The notes below the pieces were generated by a model, which was not told where the DNA came from, made no database searches, and was given only the letters and a program-made list of their open reading frames with translations. A stretch of 64,000 nt of DNA from positions 1-64,000 of the forward strand of contig JAFTWC010000012.1 of assembly GCA_017465475.1 (NCBI GenBank). Reading direction: 5' to 3'. This DNA is from Lachnospiraceae bacterium. Lineage in GTDB: Bacteria > Bacillota > Clostridia > Lachnospirales > Lachnospiraceae. Below are positions 34,980 through 43,504 of this stretch, piece by piece (position 1 is the stretch's first letter; every line of letters starts with the position of its first letter). A program made the translations under genes and the position numbers.

Positions 34980-37187
34980 ATGAAAAAAGGAACAAAAAGA
35001 AAGTCGGTACTGAGTCGTTTTAGAACGCTGACAGTGGGGATTTATTTACTCCTTCTGTTAGTGTTTTGTTGCGCCGGATACTGGCTTTTTACTTATTTTA
35101 ACAGCAATATCAGAGAAGAACGGGGAAAACATGTAACAGAGCTTACGGAGACGTTGGCAGAACTGGCGGAGTTGTATGCGTCTTCCAGAAGAGAAATGAT
35201 TCAGATTATGGGAGCCCACATAGACGGTAGTGAATTTAAAAATGCAGAAGAACTGTTTTTGACATTAAAGGAGCAGAATCAGTTGTTTGACATGGAAGAA
35301 AGTGAAATATATGTTGTAGATGAAGACGGTACTTACTATAAATCTGACGGAACTACGGGATTGTGGGAGAATAAAGAGTATCTGATTGAAAATATTGCTG
35401 AGGAGCGATTGTGGATTCGTCAGGTGCCGGGGGAAGAAAAGAGACATCTGTTTTGTTGGATTCAGTTGGAGAATCCGATTTACCTGCAAGAGGAGAATAA
35501 GCGGCTTGAATATTATACCGTAATTATTGAAACATCGCACCTGGAATACGCATTGGTATCCAACTCCTATGCGGAAAAGAGCAGTGTGTATATTCTGGGA
35601 AATGACGGCACCCGCTTGTACCGTCAAAGTCAGATTTTTGATATTCCGTTAGAGGCGGATTATTTGGAGGAATTAGAGCGAAATGTTGAACTGATACAAG
35701 GTGACTGGGACGAATTAAAGAAAGTGGTATCCAGTGACAAGGGAATTTATTGTATGGAGATTTCCTATCAGGGGGTTGATTATTATCTTGTTACATGTCC
35801 TGTGGCAAATATGCCGAACTGGAATTTGATGGTAGTGGTAGACCGTGATGTGTTAATCGGCTCAGAAAACGGATTGAGGGACTATGCTGATTTGTTTGTA
35901 TGGGTGTTGATTCTTGTATTGGTGGGATTTATCTCGGTTACCGTAATATTATTTGTGTATTTTAAAAGTAGAGAAGGTCTTACGAAACAGCAACGGGAAA
36001 GTGCCCGGTTATTGGAATTGGCGGCAAAAGAGGCAAATCGTGCCAACCGTGCAAAGACAGAACTGATGGCCCATATTTCTCACGACATCCGAACCCCGAT
36101 CGGCGGGGTTATGGGCATGACCAATATTGCCCGCAGGAGTATTGAAGATAGAGAGAAGGTAGAGGATTGTCTGGATAAGATAGAAGAATCCTCTGCATAT
36201 TTGCTTTCTCTTGTAAATAAGGTATTGGATTTATCGAAGATTGAAAGCGGTGAGTTTAAACTTTTACAGGAGCCCTTTTCCATTCCGGATCTGTTAAAAG
36301 AGTGTACGGAAATGATGGAAGGCCAGCTTAAGGAGAATAAGATTTGGTTTTATAAAAAGTTTCCGCCTTTTGCGCATCCTGCGGTATCGGGAGACAGGCT
36401 GCATGTGCAACAGATTCTTATGAATATTTTAGGTAATGCCGTGAAATATACGCCGGCAGGCGGTCAAGTATCCTTTTTGGTGACAGAGCAATATTTGGAG
36501 GAAGGTAAGGTGGAATATTGCTTCTGTGTACAGGATACCGGTATCGGTATGGATGCAGAGTTTTTAAAACGTATTTACCAGCCCTATGCAAAGGCGGATG
36601 AAGATGAGGGAAAACGATATCACGGAACCGGCCTCGGAATGACCATTGCAAAACAATATATTGATGCCATGAAAGGGTCGATACAGGTGGAGAGTGAACC
36701 GGGAAAGGGAAGCAGGTTTGTAGTACGGATTCCATTTGAAATTGCAGAAGTACTTCCGGAAAAAGAAGAAGGAGTTACGGTTACAAAAGCATTTACCGGA
36801 CGAAAGATTCTGGCAGTGGAAGATGTGCCGATTAATTTGAAAATAACGGTGTTTTTATTGGAAAATATGGGCTTTTCTGTGGATACTGCATTAAACGGGA
36901 TTGAGGCGGTAGATGCATTTAAACGTTCAAGCGAAGGAGAATATGCTGCGATTTTGATGGATGTAATGATGCCGGAAATGGATGGCTTGGAGGCAACGGA
37001 AACAATTCGTAAGTTGCCCCGCGCAGATGCAAAGACAATTCCGATTGTGGCAGCAACAGCCAGTGCCTTTGAAGATGACAGAATTGCAATTTTTAATGCC
37101 GGGATGAACGGATATTTGCTGAAACCATTGAGTGATGAGGCAGTGTATGTGGAGATGAAAAAGCAATTGTTCCCGGAGGCGGATTAG
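34980..37187 (+). CDS. Membrane hybrid histidine kinase
   Basis: This 735-residue sensor kinase has a first transmembrane helix at about 22-42, an extracellular sensor of about 260 residues, and a second helix at about 305-328. A HisKA box with H368 in AHISHDIRTP follows, then an HATPase domain (MNILGNAVKYTPAGG, DTGIGM, HGTGLGM). A C-terminal receiver has D661 in LMDVMMPEMDG. The signal is passed internally to the receiver, and the AraC gene 20 bases downstream is the natural output candidate, although no phosphotransfer domain is visible. GGGAGGA precedes ATG 34980. Confidence 0.9.
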   Translation: MKKGTKRKSVLSRFRTLTVGIYLLLLLVFCCAGYWLFTYFNSNIREERGKHVTELTETLAELAELYASSRREMIQIMGAHIDGSEFKNAEELFLTLKEQNQLFDMEESEIYVVDEDGTYYKSDGTTGLWENKEYLIENIAEERLWIRQVPGEEKRHLFCWIQLENPIYLQEENKRLEYYTVIIETSHLEYALVSNSYAEKSSVYILGNDGTRLYRQSQIFDIPLEADYLEELERNVELIQGDWDELKKVVSSDKGIYCMEISYQGVDYYLVTCPVANMPNWNLMVVVDRDVLIGSENGLRDYADLFVWVLILVLVGFISVTVILFVYFKSREGLTKQQRESARLLELAAKEANRANRAKTELMAHISHDIRTPIGGVMGMTNIARRSIEDREKVEDCLDKIEESSAYLLSLVNKVLDLSKIESGEFKLLQEPFSIPDLLKECTEMMEGQLKENKIWFYKKFPPFAHPAVSGDRLHVQQILMNILGNAVKYTPAGGQVSFLVTEQYLEEGKVEYCFCVQDTGIGMDAEFLKRIYQPYAKADEDEGKRYHGTGLGMTIAKQYIDAMKGSIQVESEPGKGSRFVVRIPFEIAEVLPEKEEGVTVTKAFTGRKILAVEDVPINLKITVFLLENMGFSVDTALNGIEAVDAFKRSSEGEYAAILMDVMMPEMDGLEATETIRKLPRADAKTIPIVAATASAFEDDRIAIFNAGMNGYLLKPLSDEAVYVEMKKQLFPEAD

Positions 37188-37207
37188 TATAAAGGAGAGG
37201 TTGGATT

Positions 37208-38056
37208 ATGAAAATCTTTAAGTTTAATTCGGCGGCACCCTTTCAGTACAACATATCGGGAAAGTTTACATCACCGAATCCGGAGTGGATTCATTTGACA
37301 AGAAGACTGTATGATTTTGAGCTTTTTGTGGTGACAGACGGGGTGCTGTATATTGCCGGCGATGGGACAGAATATGTGGTAGAAAAGGGGAATTATCTGT
37401 TGATGCCGCCTACTGAAAAGCAATACGGTTACAAGTCCGGTGCCTGTTCTTTTTACTGGTTGCATTTTTCGCCTACCGTAGCGTATGATATCCTCTATTC
37501 GGAGCGGCAGACCATGGAACAGGACTCCCTTTCGGTGTCGGTTCCTCTTTACGGGAAGTTGCAATCCTTAGAACGTATGGTGATTTTAATGAAACAGTTG
37601 CAGGATTCCGATAAGCGGTATGGTATGCGGAGTCTTAACAATTTTACTACCGGAGTGATTCTGGCGGAGCTCAGTGCCCAGAGCTTTGTGGCGAGAAAAT
37701 ACAGCAATGCGGATAACAGTCCGCAACTCTATAATGATATTTCGGAGTATATTACGCTTAATATTTACAGCGATTTGAAGGTGGCGGAAGTGGCGGATTA
37801 TTTCGGATACAATGAAAAGTATTTAACCACCTATTTTAAAAAGTGGGCGAAGATATCCATGAAACAGTTTATGATCCAAAAGAAGATGGAGTATGCCAAG
37901 GCAGAGCTTGGTGAGACGAATCACTCTGTTTCTCAGATTGGATATACTTTGGGATATTCGGACCCTCACAATTTTTCCAATGCATTTAAGAAAGAGACCG
38001 GTCTTACGCCCAGTGAATACCGGGACAGTTATGCAAAAAGACGATTGAATCAGTAA
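37208..38056 (+). CDS. AraC-family regulator with cupin sensor
   Basis: This 282-residue protein has a cupin-like N-terminus (YDFELFVVTDGVLYIAGDGTEYVVEKGNYLLMPP, about 37-70) and a C-terminal AraC domain (about 180-275, including LKVAEVADYFGYNEKYLTTYFKKW and LTPSEYRDS). AAAGGAGAGG precedes ATG 37208. Its place 20 bases after the hybrid kinase suggests one transcript and a joint role in a sugar or surface response. It lacks a receiver domain. Confidence 0.85.
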   Translation: MKIFKFNSAAPFQYNISGKFTSPNPEWIHLTRRLYDFELFVVTDGVLYIAGDGTEYVVEKGNYLLMPPTEKQYGYKSGACSFYWLHFSPTVAYDILYSERQTMEQDSLSVSVPLYGKLQSLERMVILMKQLQDSDKRYGMRSLNNFTTGVILAELSAQSFVARKYSNADNSPQLYNDISEYITLNIYSDLKVAEVADYFGYNEKYLTTYFKKWAKISMKQFMIQKKMEYAKAELGETNHSVSQIGYTLGYSDPHNFSNAFKKETGLTPSEYRDSYAKRRLNQ

Positions 38057-38067
38057 ATGAGAAGAAT

Positions 38068-38100
38068 GGCGGTTACGCAGTAGCGAGCCGCCTCTTTTTT
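38068..38100 (+). terminator. Terminator after the AraC gene
   Basis: GGCGG (38068-38072) pairs with CCGCC (38088-38092) and is followed by TCTTTTTT. The T tract is shared with the next palindrome. Confidence 0.6.
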
Positions 38101-38140
38101 GCTTTATAGGAAATTACGCAATCTCCTATAAAGCAAAAAA
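38095..38140. repeat. Perfect 17-base inverted repeat
   Basis: TTTTTTGCTTTATAGGA (38095-38111) and TCCTATAAAGCAAAAAA (38124-38140) form a perfect palindrome with a 12-base loop, AATTACGCAATC. It lies directly after the AraC terminator and could act as a bidirectional terminator. Confidence 0.75.
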
Positions 38141-38196
38141 CTCTTTGTTCTGTTGGAAGATAAGGGATTTTCTTGACGGAGTTTGTTAATAGAGAG

Positions 38197-38249
38197 AATC
38201 CAAATTCTTTTCGGATTTAAGGATTCTTTAAGAATTGGTCTGATATGAT
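38197..38249 (+). promoter_or_regulatory. Promoter/operator region of the ABC exporter operon
   Basis: GAATCCAAATTC is followed by an inverted GGATTTAAGGATTC, giving dyad symmetry upstream of a TATGAT -10 at 38244-38249. A response-regulator binding site is plausible because the operon encodes its own two-component system. No clean -35 was found. Confidence 0.4.
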
Positions 38250-38279
38250 AAGGGGCAGAACGAGGAAAGGGGTAGTAAG

Positions 38280-40661
38280 ATGTACTTACGGATTTTAAAA
38301 AAAGACTTAAAACGAAAACGGACCATGAATGTGATCTTGTTGTTGTTTATCACGCTGGCGACTATGTTCGTGGCCAGTAGCGTAAACAACATTATCAGTG
38401 TGACCACCGCCCTGGACAATTATTTGGAGATGGCGAATGCACCGGATTATCTGGGGACTACCATGAATAAGGCAGAGAACGGGGAGATAGAGACAGTACT
38501 TGATGGTGCGGATTCGGTAGAGGGCTATCGGACGGAACAGGTTATTTTTATGGCAAATACGATGGTGTCCAGTGATAATGAAGAGGCAGAAATTCTCGGA
38601 GGTACCATGCTGCTGCAGGGGGATGCCGATATGGCATTAAACTATTTCCTTGCGGATAATAGTGTGTTAAAAGATGTGGCCCCGGGAGAGGTGTACATGA
38701 CCGGTCATATGATGGAAAAGCAAAAGTTATCTGTGGGAGACCGGGTAACGATTACCATAGAAGGAGTGAGCAAGGAGTTCCGCATTGCAGGCACTATCAA
38801 TGATGCGGTGCTGGGATCGAACGCAATGTCCATAACCCGTTATATTGTGGATGAAGGTGACTACAGTTTCTTTTTTGAGAAAGAAGAACTCTCCTCTATG
38901 TACGGTGGTAAAATTCTCTATATTGAAACGACGGATATCGATGCAATGCTTACGGAACTGGGTGAGGCAGGAGGAAGCTTTATGTTTTCCATGGACCGGG
39001 CCTATATGAGGTTTTGCTATATCTTTGATATGATTGTTACCGGTATTTTGTTGGCAGTCAGCGTGCTGTTTATTGTGATTTCCTTTGTGGTACTTCGGTT
39101 TACCATTACCTTTACTTTGACAGAGGAGTTCAGGGAAATCGGAGTAATGAAAGCCATCGGAATCAAAAATCGAAAGATTCGGGGATTGTATCTTGTAAAG
39201 TATGCACTTTTGGCAGTGATAGGCGCTGTTATCGGGCTGGTGTTCAGTTACCCGTTCGGTACGATGCTTATGAAGGTATCTTCCAAGTCGGTAATACTAA
39301 CGGGAGAAAATGCTTATGGGGTGAACATACTTTGCAGTGTGGCGGTGGTAGCAGTGATTTTACTGTTCTCTTATGGTTGTACGAGAAAAGTAACAGGATA
39401 TACCCCGGTGGATGCTATCCGGAACGGACAGACGGGAGAACGGTTCCGGAAAAAGAGTCTGATGAGTTTGGCAAAATCGAAACTGGGAACGACCGGTTTT
39501 TTAGCAACGAACGATATTGTCAGCAGCCCGAAACGTTACGGTATTGTGACCTTGACCTTTACCCTATGTTTATGCATTGCTTTAGTGCTGTCTGCAACGG
39601 CAACTACGTTAAAAAGCGATAAATTGTTGCCTGCCTTTGATATGGTGGAATGTCATGCTATGGTTGCTATCAATGGTGGAGATGTAATGACCTTTATGAC
39701 GGAGGACGGGCGTACGGTATTAAGAAACTATCTGGCAGAGATGGAAGAAACGCTTTCGGAACACGGAATACCTGCTACTTGTGTACAGGATTTGATGATA
39801 CCGCTTACGGTAAGGAACGGAGAGAAAGAAAGTCAGATTCCTTGCTTTCAGGCAACGGGAGTAAAGATAGACCAATTTGCCCGCATTGAAGGGACTGCAC
39901 CGGAGGCACCGGGCGAGATTGCCATGACAAGGACGGCAGCGGAGTCCATAGGGGCGGATATCGGAGATACGGTAGTGATTGTCAGTATGGAAGGGGAACG
40001 AGAGTATCTTATTACCGCGTTGTATCAAACTATGAATAATCGCGGGAGTGGGGTGCGTTTCCATGAGGAGGAAGAGATAAATTATATTCAAGTGTCGGGC
40101 GGAATGTCCGGACAGATTATTTTCACAGATAATCCCGGTAAGAATGAGGTTAAGGAGCGGGTAGAGAAAATCAACACATTTTTTGGTGAGTACGGTGAAG
40201 TAGTTCTTGCTGAACAATGGGTGAAGGAAGCGGTAAGTGTAGCAGATACCATTAATGCCATAAAGGGGTTGATGACGGGATTAACCATCGTATTGGTGGC
40301 TTTGGTAACGGTACTGCTGGAACGTTCCTTTATTGCAAAGGAAACAAAAGAGATTGCGCTCATGAAGGCAATAGGATTAAAAAACGGGAAGATTTACGGT
40401 TATCATGTGGCACGCTTTGCTCTTGTGGGAGTAGTGGTAGTGTTATTTGCCCAGCTTTTGTTACGACCGTTCTTACGGCTTTGCGTTGACCCGATTTTTA
40501 AGATGATGGGAATGGAAGTGGCAGTGGACTATGCCGTTAACCCGGTAGAAGTATATGTTGTGTTACCGCTTGTTGTTCTGGGAACTACCATGGTAACGGC
40601 ATTTTTGACCGTACTGTATACGAAAAAGATTAAGGCTGCCCATGTGGCAGGTTTGGAATAG
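38280..40661 (+). CDS. FtsX-type ABC transporter permease
   Basis: This 793-residue permease has about eight hydrophobic helices: one near the N-terminus (about 16-36), three around 250-365, one at about 420-440, and three after 660. Two long extracellular domains separate them. This is the duplicated MacB/FtsX/Bce-like architecture of exporters for antimicrobial peptides or lipoproteins. It is followed by the ATPase, response regulator and kinase in one operon. The first ATG lies at 38280 with AAAGGGG upstream. Confidence 0.87.
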   Translation: MYLRILKKDLKRKRTMNVILLLFITLATMFVASSVNNIISVTTALDNYLEMANAPDYLGTTMNKAENGEIETVLDGADSVEGYRTEQVIFMANTMVSSDNEEAEILGGTMLLQGDADMALNYFLADNSVLKDVAPGEVYMTGHMMEKQKLSVGDRVTITIEGVSKEFRIAGTINDAVLGSNAMSITRYIVDEGDYSFFFEKEELSSMYGGKILYIETTDIDAMLTELGEAGGSFMFSMDRAYMRFCYIFDMIVTGILLAVSVLFIVISFVVLRFTITFTLTEEFREIGVMKAIGIKNRKIRGLYLVKYALLAVIGAVIGLVFSYPFGTMLMKVSSKSVILTGENAYGVNILCSVAVVAVILLFSYGCTRKVTGYTPVDAIRNGQTGERFRKKSLMSLAKSKLGTTGFLATNDIVSSPKRYGIVTLTFTLCLCIALVLSATATTLKSDKLLPAFDMVECHAMVAINGGDVMTFMTEDGRTVLRNYLAEMEETLSEHGIPATCVQDLMIPLTVRNGEKESQIPCFQATGVKIDQFARIEGTAPEAPGEIAMTRTAAESIGADIGDTVVIVSMEGEREYLITALYQTMNNRGSGVRFHEEEEINYIQVSGGMSGQIIFTDNPGKNEVKERVEKINTFFGEYGEVVLAEQWVKEAVSVADTINAIKGLMTGLTIVLVALVTVLLERSFIAKETKEIALMKAIGLKNGKIYGYHVARFALVGVVVVLFAQLLLRPFLRLCVDPIFKMMGMEVAVDYAVNPVEVYVVLPLVVLGTTMVTAFLTVLYTKKIKAAHVAGLE

Positions 40662-40677
40662 AGAAAGGGGATTTGTT

Positions 40678-41445
40678 ATGAGAACTGTATTGGAAGCAAA
40701 AAATCTTTGCAAAACCTATATTGTAAATAAGCGACAGAATAATGTACTGAAAAATGTGAATCTGACGGTTGAAGCGGGAGAAATGGTTGCGGTGATGGGG
40801 CCCTCCGGCTCCGGTAAGTCCACACTGTTGTATACCGTATCCGGAATGGACCGGATGACGGCGGGTGAGGTGCTCTTTGACGGAAAAAATATCGAGAAGT
40901 TAAATGATAAGGAATTGGCGGAGCTTCGACTTAATGAAATGGGCTTTATTTTTCAGCAGATGTATATGCTTAAGAATCTGACGGTGCTTGACAACATTAT
41001 TCTTCCGGCTTGCCAGTCAAAGAAACTGTCCGAGAGCCGGAAAGAAACGGTGGCAAGAGGACAGGAATTGATGCGGAAGTTAGGCATTATCGAAGTGGCG
41101 GATAATGATATCAATGAAGTATCCGGAGGTCAGTTGCAGAGAGCTTGTATTTGCAGAAGTATGATAAATAAACCGGAAATGATATTTGCGGATGAGCCGA
41201 CGGGAGCCTTAAACCGTACCTCGTCAGATGAGGTAATGGAAGAACTGACGAAGTTAAATGCAGAGGGAACCACGGTTATGCTGGTTACCCATGATGTAAA
41301 GGTGGCGGCACGATGCAGCCGAGTCCTTTATATCGTTGACGGAAACATTAAGGGGGAGTATAATTTAGATAGAATGAAGCAGGCGTCCGAGTTAAGAGAC
41401 AGAGAGCGATGCCTAAATAACTGGCTCATGGAGATGGGCTGGTAA
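40678..41445 (+). CDS. ABC transporter ATPase partner of the FtsX permease
   Basis: I start at ATG 40678, just after GAAAGGGG, 16 bases past the permease stop. The 255-residue protein has Walker [10 protein letters not shown], signature VSGGQLQR, Walker B MIFADEPTGALNR and VTHD. It belongs to the LolD/MacB-type family. It energises the upstream permease; together they are likely an antimicrobial-peptide or envelope-lipid exporter. Confidence 0.9.
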   Translation: MRTVLEAKNLCKTYIVNKRQNNVLKNVNLTVEAGEMVAVMGPSGSGKSTLLYTVSGMDRMTAGEVLFDGKNIEKLNDKELAELRLNEMGFIFQQMYMLKNLTVLDNIILPACQSKKLSESRKETVARGQELMRKLGIIEVADNDINEVSGGQLQRACICRSMINKPEMIFADEPTGALNRTSSDEVMEELTKLNAEGTTVMLVTHDVKVAARCSRVLYIVDGNIKGEYNLDRMKQASELRDRERCLNNWLMEMGW

Positions 41446-41455
41446 CGGAGGATAC

Positions 41456-42118
41456 ATGATTGATATTTTAATTGTGGAAGACAATAAAGAACTGGCGGAT
41501 TTGCTGTGTGATTTTCTGCGGGCAGAGAATTACACGGTATCCGTGGCAGAAAGCGGAGAGAAGGCCTTGCAGCTGTACGAACGGTACGGCGCAAGGCTTC
41601 TTGTGCTGGATGTGATGTTGCCGGGCATGGACGGCTTTGCGGTGTGTGCAAAAATCCGTGAGGAAAGCAATACACCGATTTTGATTGTCAGCGCGAAGAC
41701 GGAGAAGGAGGATAAGCTTGTCGGACTTATGGCAGGCGCGGATGATTATATCGAAAAACCGTATGATATCGATATTATGCTGGCAAAAATCGCCGGAATA
41801 TTTAAGCGCAGATATGCACTGGATGAAGTGGTTTCAGGAGACTTACGTTTGAATAAGGAAAGTCGTACGGTATTCAAAGGAGAAAAAGAGATTTCCATGA
41901 CAGCAAAGGAGTTCGAACTTTTGTTGTGTCTGGTGGAAAATCAGGGAAAGGTATTAAACAAGGATTATTTGTTTCGTGAAATTTGGGGCAGTGACAGCTT
42001 TTCGGAGCAACAGACCCTGACGGTACATATGAAGTGGCTCAGGGAAAAAATCGAAGATGACCCGAAGCATCCGGCGCGGATACAGACGGTGTGGGGAGTG
42101 GGGTATAAGTTCGTATGA
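41456..42118 (+). CDS. OmpR-family response regulator
   Basis: This 220-residue regulator has a receiver domain with D52 in LLVLDVMLPGMDG and a C-terminal winged helix (about 125-220, ending in HPARIQTVWGVGYKFV). Its stop overlaps the kinase start as ATGA, so the two are translationally coupled. It probably controls the ABC operon itself. Confidence 0.92.
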   Translation: MIDILIVEDNKELADLLCDFLRAENYTVSVAESGEKALQLYERYGARLLVLDVMLPGMDGFAVCAKIREESNTPILIVSAKTEKEDKLVGLMAGADDYIEKPYDIDIMLAKIAGIFKRRYALDEVVSGDLRLNKESRTVFKGEKEISMTAKEFELLLCLVENQGKVLNKDYLFREIWGSDSFSEQQTLTVHMKWLREKIEDDPKHPARIQTVWGVGYKFV

Positions 42119-43422
42119 AAAAGTTTAACAGGGTTTGTATCATTGTAATGCTTTGTATGATTGCTGTGATTGCGGCAGCAAACTGTTTTATATTGTTCGG
42201 ACAAAAGGAGGGGAGCGGACGGCCTTACCGGGTGGAAATCAGTCGCTTGGTGCGGCAGATGAAGGAAGTGGCAGAAGATGCGGTGGAAAATCTGACCGAA
42301 GGACCGGGACAGAACCAACCGGATATTGCGGAAGCCTTAGTCGGCCTGGTTGATTTGTCGGAGTGTGCCTATGTGACCGCAATTGTACCGGATACCGGAG
42401 GAGGAGCGTCTTTTTTTGAAGGAAACAGTGACTATGTGATTAGGGAAATCGGCGGAGTGCGGTACCGGTTTGAATATACCGTAAAAGCAAAGGCGATAAC
42501 GACCGGGATGTTTTGGACGGTAAACGTGGTACTGATTGTTATGAGCTTTTTGGTGCTTTTTGTGCTTTGGTATGTGAGGCAGAAGGTGTTGCTGCCTTTT
42601 ACAAAGATGGAGAATGTGCCCTATGAGCTTTCACGCGGGAATTTAACGATGCCGCTTACGGAGAACAAGACCCGATTTTTCGGGCGGTTTATTTGGGGAG
42701 TGAATTTACTTCGGGAAAATATAGAGCAGCAAAAAGAACGGGAATTATCGCTACAGAAAGAAAAAAAGACGTTATTATTGTCTCTTTCGCATGATATCAA
42801 AACACCGCTTTCTGCAATTAAACTCTATGCGAAGGCTTTGTCGAAAGGACTTTATGCGGAACCGGAAAAGCAGAAGGGGATTGCGGAGAGTATAGACAGA
42901 AAGGCGGACGAAATAGAGGGTTTTGTGGCGGAGATTGTGCGGGCATCCAGTGAGGATTTCTTAAGCTTTGAGTTACATATGGGAGAGTTTTACCTGTCGG
43001 AACTTTTGGAGGAAATCAGAGTGTATTATGAGGAAAAGTTAGCTCTTATAAAAACGGACTTTATAATAGAAAAATACGTAGATTGTCTGCTGACGGGAGA
43101 TAAAGAGCGGGCGATAGAAGTGATTCAAAATCTGATGGAAAATGCCATAAAATACGGAAACGGAGAGCGTATTTGTATTTCTGTGACGGAGGAAGAGCAT
43201 TGTGCATTGGTTTCTGTGATAAATGGTGGTTGTACTTTGCCGGAAAGTGAACTGTCACATGTTTTTGACAGCTTTTGGAGAGGCTCCAATACGGAGAATA
43301 AGAAAGGAAGCGGGTTGGGACTTTATATTTGTCGTCAGCTTATGAGAAAAATGGGCGGTGAAGTATATGCAGAGATACAAGGTGAGAGGATGCGGGTGAC
43401 GGCGGTATTTCCGGAAGTGTAA
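42115..43422 (+). CDS. Sensor histidine kinase
   Basis: This 435-residue kinase has transmembrane helices at about 6-28 and 125-150 flanking a roughly 95-residue extracellular sensor, then a HisKA box with H226 in LSHDIKTP. HATPase motifs include QNLMENAIKYG, an SVINGG variant of the usual DNG box, and GSGLGLYICRQ. It phosphorylates the adjacent OmpR-type regulator. The sensor is longer than the minimal BceS type. Confidence 0.9.
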   Translation: MKKFNRVCIIVMLCMIAVIAAANCFILFGQKEGSGRPYRVEISRLVRQMKEVAEDAVENLTEGPGQNQPDIAEALVGLVDLSECAYVTAIVPDTGGGASFFEGNSDYVIREIGGVRYRFEYTVKAKAITTGMFWTVNVVLIVMSFLVLFVLWYVRQKVLLPFTKMENVPYELSRGNLTMPLTENKTRFFGRFIWGVNLLRENIEQQKERELSLQKEKKTLLLSLSHDIKTPLSAIKLYAKALSKGLYAEPEKQKGIAESIDRKADEIEGFVAEIVRASSEDFLSFELHMGEFYLSELLEEIRVYYEEKLALIKTDFIIEKYVDCLLTGDKERAIEVIQNLMENAIKYGNGERICISVTEEEHCALVSVINGGCTLPESELSHVFDSFWRGSNTENKKGSGLGLYICRQLMRKMGGEVYAEIQGERMRVTAVFPEV

Positions 43423-43504
43423 ATAAAAAAGCAGAATGTGGCAGAAATTCATAAAAAAAACATAATACGGTGGTAGACTACATACAAAAGGAGGAGGCAG
43501 GCAA

